From IMG/VR virus record IMGVR_UViG_3300008120_000180, positions 1 through 61,701 of that record: a stretch of DNA of 61,701 bases; one strand, 5' to 3'. Source of the DNA: a virus. Position 1 is the first letter of the stretch. Every line of letters starts with the position of its first letter. Below are positions 57,836 through 61,701 of the stretch, in pieces. The translations under genes and the position numbers were made by a program. Below the pieces are notes generated by a model. It was not told where the DNA came from, ran no database searches, and saw only the letters and a list, made by a program, of their open reading frames with translations.

Positions 57836-59110
57836 ATGGCACAATATAGACTCGATCAGGGAATTGTAGATCCACCACACAAAACAAGATACGAAATGAT
57901 GATGTTGGCTGATAACTGGGGAAACCAGTCAGAATGGAGACCTCAATTCACCAATAACAATCGTCTTAAAGTTACTCCATATCAAACAGTATTCTTTAAC
58001 ACTTTCCAGTATGGTAAAGAGACTGATGTATGGGACGAGAGTATAACTGGAACTGCCAGCGCAGCTCATAATGTGAATGCCAGTAATGTTGTAATGCAAG
58101 TTGGATCTGCTGCTGGAAGTAAAATCGTTCGACAAACCAAGCAGGTGATGAGATATATTCCTGGTAGGGGAGCAACTCTAGCATTTGCAATTCGTCTTGA
58201 TACACCAGTAGCAGGCGTTCGTAGAAGATTTGGATTGTTTGACGATAATAATGGCGCATACTTTGAAGATAATGGTGGTGTATATTCATATGTTCTTCGT
58301 AGTAACGTAACTGGTAGTGTTCAAGAAACAAGAGTAACCAGAGATAATTGGAATGGTGAAAAGTTTGATGGAAATGGTTGGACTGGAGTGACTGCTGATC
58401 CAACAAAACAACAAATGATTTCAATCAACTATGAATGGTATGGTGCAGGTATCGTCCAGTTTAGTTGGTTGATTAAGAATGAGACAATTGTATCACATAC
58501 TTTTGACAACTCAAATACTAATGATAGAGTTTGGTGTTCTACTCCATTCTTACCAATTAGAGTTGAGATAGAAAATGTAACTGGTGTTGCAGGAACTCAT
58601 TATATATATCAAGGTTCTAATTCTCTTATTCAGGAAGGAGAACCAGAAAAACTTGGAACTCTGTTGAGTATCGCAAATCCCATCACAGGGACAACAATGG
58701 CACTTGCAAATACATTTTATCCAATTATAAGTCTTCGTTTGAAGTCTACTCAATTATCTGCGGTGATGCTCTTAAGGTCACTACAAACAGCAACAAATGA
58801 TAATACAAATGTGTATTGGAAACTTATTGAGAATGCAACAAACACAGGTGGGACTTGGGTAGATCATCCAGATCCAAACTCATTTATACAATACAATATC
58901 ACTCAAACGGCAACGACTGGCGGTACTAATTTATTAAATGGATTTATTGTTGGTGGAGGTGCTGCATTGATTAATATTGATGATAAAGCATCACTTCAGC
59001 TAGGAAGATCAAGTCTCGGCACAGTATCGGATACATATACCCTTGCCTGTGCGTCTCCAAACACAAACAAAGATGCATTAGCAGTTCTTAACTGGATTGA
59101 ACAACGATGA
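57836..59110 (+). CDS. Conserved virion structural protein
   Basis: Encodes 424 residues. The start LDQGIVDPPHKTRYEMMMLA, then VFFNTFQYGKETDVWDESIT and GSKIVRQTKQVMRYIPGRGA, match a structural protein widely found in T4-like cyanophages and other phages. Beta-rich throughout, probably a trimer or decoration. A jelly-roll-like region (residues 100-260) with PGRGATLAFAIRLD is suggestive of a carbohydrate-binding sandwich. It follows the conserved gene at 57205 and precedes the collagen-like fibre gene. Confidence 0.72.
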   Translation: MAQYRLDQGIVDPPHKTRYEMMMLADNWGNQSEWRPQFTNNNRLKVTPYQTVFFNTFQYGKETDVWDESITGTASAAHNVNASNVVMQVGSAAGSKIVRQTKQVMRYIPGRGATLAFAIRLDTPVAGVRRRFGLFDDNNGAYFEDNGGVYSYVLRSNVTGSVQETRVTRDNWNGEKFDGNGWTGVTADPTKQQMISINYEWYGAGIVQFSWLIKNETIVSHTFDNSNTNDRVWCSTPFLPIRVEIENVTGVAGTHYIYQGSNSLIQEGEPEKLGTLLSIANPITGTTMALANTFYPIISLRLKSTQLSAVMLLRSLQTATNDNTNVYWKLIENATNTGGTWVDHPDPNSFIQYNITQTATTGGTNLLNGFIVGGGAALINIDDKASLQLGRSSLGTVSDTYTLACASPNTNKDALAVLNWIEQR

Positions 59111-59193
59111 CTGATGTATCTGATATTCTTACGATACGATCTCTTTTTGTTTCTTTTGGAACTACTATAGAAGTCGTTTCTCTACTAGGTTAG
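59107..59193 (+). CDS. Possible 28-residue peptide coupled to the structural gene
   Basis: An ATG overlaps the stop of the gene at 57836 (ATGA) and opens a 28-codon frame, mostly hydrophobic in its second half ([19 protein letters not shown]). Overlap start codons are typical of translational coupling, and nothing else occupies the 99 bp interval. There is no further support, so it may be chance. Confidence 0.3.
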   Translation: MTDVSDILTIRSLFVSFGTTIEVVSLLG

Positions 59194-59209
59194 TTCGAAA
59201 TTATCTAAT

Positions 59210-61701
59210 ATGACAACACTATCTTTTAATACAACATCATCGTTAACGACGCAAACCATAACTATATCTTCGCACGGTTTACAAACTGGTGAGATTGTAA
59301 GATATAATGATGGAACAGATCCGGCTCCATATAATATAGGATTAGTTAATGCAACAGAGTATAATGTTGTTAAGAAAGACAATAATACTTTATTCATAAC
59401 CACAAGCCTAGATAATATTAAATTTTTCGTAGCACAAGTAGAAGAATTAATTAATCTATCGAATAATACAATCTATATTGAAGAACATGGATTTAATACT
59501 GGTGATAGAGTTATCTATAATTCTAACGGAGGTAATCCTCTTGGTGGTCTTGTTAATTGGAATACATATTATGTAATTAGAGTTGACGATAACAATATTA
59601 AATTGGCAAATTCAACAGTCGATGCGAATGCTAATATTGCTATAGATATAACAAATCCTGGTACAGAATTTTCGCATCTTTTATTTAAATACATAACTCT
59701 TATTCCTAGTTCTTCTCCACCACAAACACATTCATTAGAATATAATTATTATTTGGATAATATTATTACTGCAGGAGCTACTGGATTCTTAGGATCAACA
59801 GGATTCCTAGGTTCAACTGGATTTACAGGATCAACTGGGTTCCAGGGTTCAACTGGGTTCCAGGGATCAACTGGATTTACAGGATCAACGGGATTCCAGG
59901 GATCAACAGGATTTACGGGATCAACAGGATTTACAGGATCGACTGGGTTCATTGGATCAACGGGATTCCAGGGATCAACAGGATTTACGGGATCAACAGG
60001 ATTTACAGGATCGACTGGGTTCATTGGATCAACAGGATTCCAAGGATCAACAGGATTTACAGGTGCCACAGGACCAATTGGTGGTTCTAATACACAAGTC
60101 TTATATAATTCGTCAGGTACTGTTGCTGGTTCATCAAATTTAACATTCGATGGAACGAGATTAACTGCTGCTGCACTGACAGTTGATACGAATACTTTAT
60201 TTGTAGATTCAACAAATGATAGAGTTGGTATTGGTTTAACTAATCCTGCACATAAGTTAGATGTAAGAGGTAATACTGCCAAAATTTTTAATGGAACTTA
60301 CGCTGCGGATACAACATTACATATTGGTAGTGCTGATGAATTAAATCCAGGCCAAGGAATGTATTTAACATTTCATGGTAGCGCAACACCTCCGTATTCT
60401 AGTATAAATTCTCTTTCGCAAGGAGTCTCGTGGAGAAATATTGCATTAGTACCAAGTGGCGGTTCAGTTGGTATTGGAACAACAAGTCCAGGAACAATAC
60501 TTGAAGTATTCGGAGGTTCAATAACAACACGAGCTGGAACTGCTCAAGATTCAGTTATAATAGCTGGCAGAGCAGGAGGAACTTCAAGTTATGGTGTAAC
60601 TTTAACACCAACAACTCTATCAGCTTCAAGAACATTAACATTACCTGATACTACAGGAACCATTGTTACAACAGGTGATTCTGGAACAGTAACATCCACA
60701 ATGATTGCTGATGGTACTATCGTTAATGGTGACATCAATGCATCAGCAGCAATTGCAGTGTCCAAGTTAGCAGCATCAACAATTTCTGGTATTACATTGG
60801 GTAATAACTTGAATACCCTGACAATGAATGTGTCAGGAACAGGTCTAAGTGGATCAACTACATACAATGGATCGGCTGCTGCTACATTTACAGTAACTTC
60901 AAACGCAACTTCAGCGAACACAGCATCAGCTATTGTGGCTAGAGATGCATCTGGTAACTTCAGTGCGGGAACAATTACAGCAACAACATTAGCAGGAACT
61001 CTATCAACAGCCGCACAAACAAATATTACGAGTTTAGGAACATTAACATCATTAACAATAAGCGGAAATTTAACAGTAGATACGAATACTTTATTTGTAG
61101 ATTCAACAAATGATAGAGTTGGTATCGGAACGTCGAGTCCAGCCAGAACTTTACATGTACATAATGCCGTTGCCGATAATCATTTATACCTCTCTAGCGT
61201 AGGACCAAGTATTATCATGGGTAATAATGTAACTTTTGCATCAAGTACCATGTACTATTTGATGGCGATGGCTACGGCGAATGGTCAATATGGACTGAAT
61301 GCTGGAGATACTATTTTAGGTAATTATGGTAACTCCAGAGGCAATCTGCATATCAATAGTAACTATTCTGGTACTGGAACCACCAATGTGATTATGCAAC
61401 CTAGTTCTGGTAGTGTTGGTATTGGAATTGCACCAACAACTAAGTTACATATAGCCACCGCTACTAATAATGGATTAAGTATCACCAGTACAGATGGCAC
61501 CACATTTCGTGGAATTTTATTTAACACAAATGATAGTGCTCTAAGTATGGGGACCACAACGGCGCATGGTATAGCCTTTTATACCAGCAATGCCGAAAGA
61601 GCCAGTATTAATTCTGCTGGTGATGTAATCATAGGAAATGCCAGCAATCCAGGCAATACGCTGAGATATCTGGATCTGTATAACACAAATACTGGCGCAT
61701 C
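59210..61701 (+). CDS. Collagen-like tail fibre protein, 3' part cut by window edge
   Basis: Open from ATG 59210 to the right edge (830 codons visible). Residues 1-180 contain two 'HGLxTGDxVxYN...YYVxxxDxNxIKLA' modules like those in the gp7-like protein. Residues about 188-290 are a collagen-like run of Gly-Ser-Thr-Gly-Phe-(Thr/Gln/Ile/Leu) repeats. The remainder has fibre repeats: two copies of [18 protein letters not shown], several 'SVGIG...P...KLHI' units, and [19 protein letters not shown], all typical of phage and metagenomic fibre tips. Likely a host-recognition or side fibre. The end of the gene, and any chaperone domain, lie outside the window. Confidence 0.8.
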   Translation, partial: MTTLSFNTTSSLTTQTITISSHGLQTGEIVRYNDGTDPAPYNIGLVNATEYNVVKKDNNTLFITTSLDNIKFFVAQVEELINLSNNTIYIEEHGFNTGDRVIYNSNGGNPLGGLVNWNTYYVIRVDDNNIKLANSTVDANANIAIDITNPGTEFSHLLFKYITLIPSSSPPQTHSLEYNYYLDNIITAGATGFLGSTGFLGSTGFTGSTGFQGSTGFQGSTGFTGSTGFQGSTGFTGSTGFTGSTGFIGSTGFQGSTGFTGSTGFTGSTGFIGSTGFQGSTGFTGATGPIGGSNTQVLYNSSGTVAGSSNLTFDGTRLTAAALTVDTNTLFVDSTNDRVGIGLTNPAHKLDVRGNTAKIFNGTYAADTTLHIGSADELNPGQGMYLTFHGSATPPYSSINSLSQGVSWRNIALVPSGGSVGIGTTSPGTILEVFGGSITTRAGTAQDSVIIAGRAGGTSSYGVTLTPTTLSASRTLTLPDTTGTIVTTGDSGTVTSTMIADGTIVNGDINASAAIAVSKLAASTISGITLGNNLNTLTMNVSGTGLSGSTTYNGSAAATFTVTSNATSANTASAIVARDASGNFSAGTITATTLAGTLSTAAQTNITSLGTLTSLTISGNLTVDTNTLFVDSTNDRVGIGTSSPARTLHVHNAVADNHLYLSSVGPSIIMGNNVTFASSTMYYLMAMATANGQYGLNAGDTILGNYGNSRGNLHINSNYSGTGTTNVIMQPSSGSVGIGIAPTTKLHIATATNNGLSITSTDGTTFRGILFNTNDSALSMGTTTAHGIAFYTSNAERASINSAGDVIIGNASNPGNTLRYLDLYNTNTGA
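59775..60070 (+). repeat. Near-identical collagen-like repeats
   Basis: About 16 copies of an 18-base unit of the form GGATTYNNNGGATCAACN, coding Gly-Phe-X-Gly-Ser-Thr. Long segments, for example GGATTCCAGGGATCAACA and the next 36 bases, recur almost exactly, so copy number can change by recombination. Confidence 0.75.

Noticed and set aside
59749-60282. 177-codon minus-strand Pro-Val-Asn-Pro repeat frame
   Set aside because: Antisense of the collagen-like repeat of the fibre gene.
1-61701. Prophage or integrated element
   Set aside because: No integrase, attachment site pair or host genes are visible; gene content is that of a lytic T4-like phage.

Overview
The window is part of the genome of a lytic, contractile-tailed, T4-like phage. 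The evidence is a nearly complete T4-type baseplate (gp5, gp6, gp7, gp8, gp25, gp26, gp27, gp48, gp53 and a gp54/gp19-like tube protein), the T4 recombination and replication set (gp32, gp59, gp33, UvsW, UvsY, DNA ligase), PseT, T4-type late promoter boxes (TATAAATA) and GIY-YIG homing endonucleases. The DUF4815 virion protein, PhoH, a CobS-like AAA ATPase, and a gp32 without the T4 zinc ligands place it nearer the marine and freshwater exo-T4 phages (cyanophage or pelagiphage type) than the enterobacterial T4 group. DNA is AT-rich throughout. The host cannot be named from the sequence.

Layout. Bases 1-23582 (minus strand): virion genes, running from a tail-fibre-like gene cut by the left edge through DUF4815 protein, gp8, gp7, gp6, gp25, an unknown protein, gp5, gp27-like, gp53, gp48 and gp4. 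Bases 23609-27643 (plus): tube protein, gp26 with a predicted -1 frameshift extension, and a tape-measure/GH19 lysozyme protein. Bases 27640-30564 (minus): a TET/JBP-type dioxygenase followed by two putative TET-associated glycosyltransferases, a likely DNA cytosine hypermodification operon. Bases 30578-40862: accessory region with small secreted proteins, hexanucleotide-repeat genes, a broken dCMP deaminase, cREC and SLOG domain proteins, homing endonucleases, a GC-rich possible ncRNA, and a tRNA array in which several members have abnormal variable arms. Bases 40878-51488 (mostly minus): ligase, a large nested inverted repeat, gp32, gp59, gp33, UvsW, UvsY, a PD-(D/E)XK nuclease, PhoH, an FmdB-like zinc ribbon and a MoxR/CobS-like ATPase. 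Bases 51560-57192 (mostly plus): a VWA protein with a HExxH motif, an I78-like protein, PseT, an RlaP nucleotidyltransferase, tRNA-Gly and small genes. Bases 57205-61701 (plus): conserved virion-associated genes and a collagen-like fibre gene cut by the right edge.

Expression. Early genes carry host-type promoters (TTGACT, 17-18 bp, TATAAT); late genes carry TATAAATA boxes. In several cases the ATG lies only 6-7 nt after the -10 element, implying leaderless mRNAs. Baseplate wedge (gp6, 7, 8, 25, 53), hub (gp5, 27, 26, tape measure) and tube cap (gp48, tube protein) genes together build the contractile tail. gp32, gp59, UvsW and UvsY act in recombination-dependent replication, and gp33 is expected to link replication to late transcription. 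PseT, RlaP, cREC and the tRNAs suggest RNA repair and resistance to host RNA cleavage; the TET operon suggests protection of the phage DNA from restriction.
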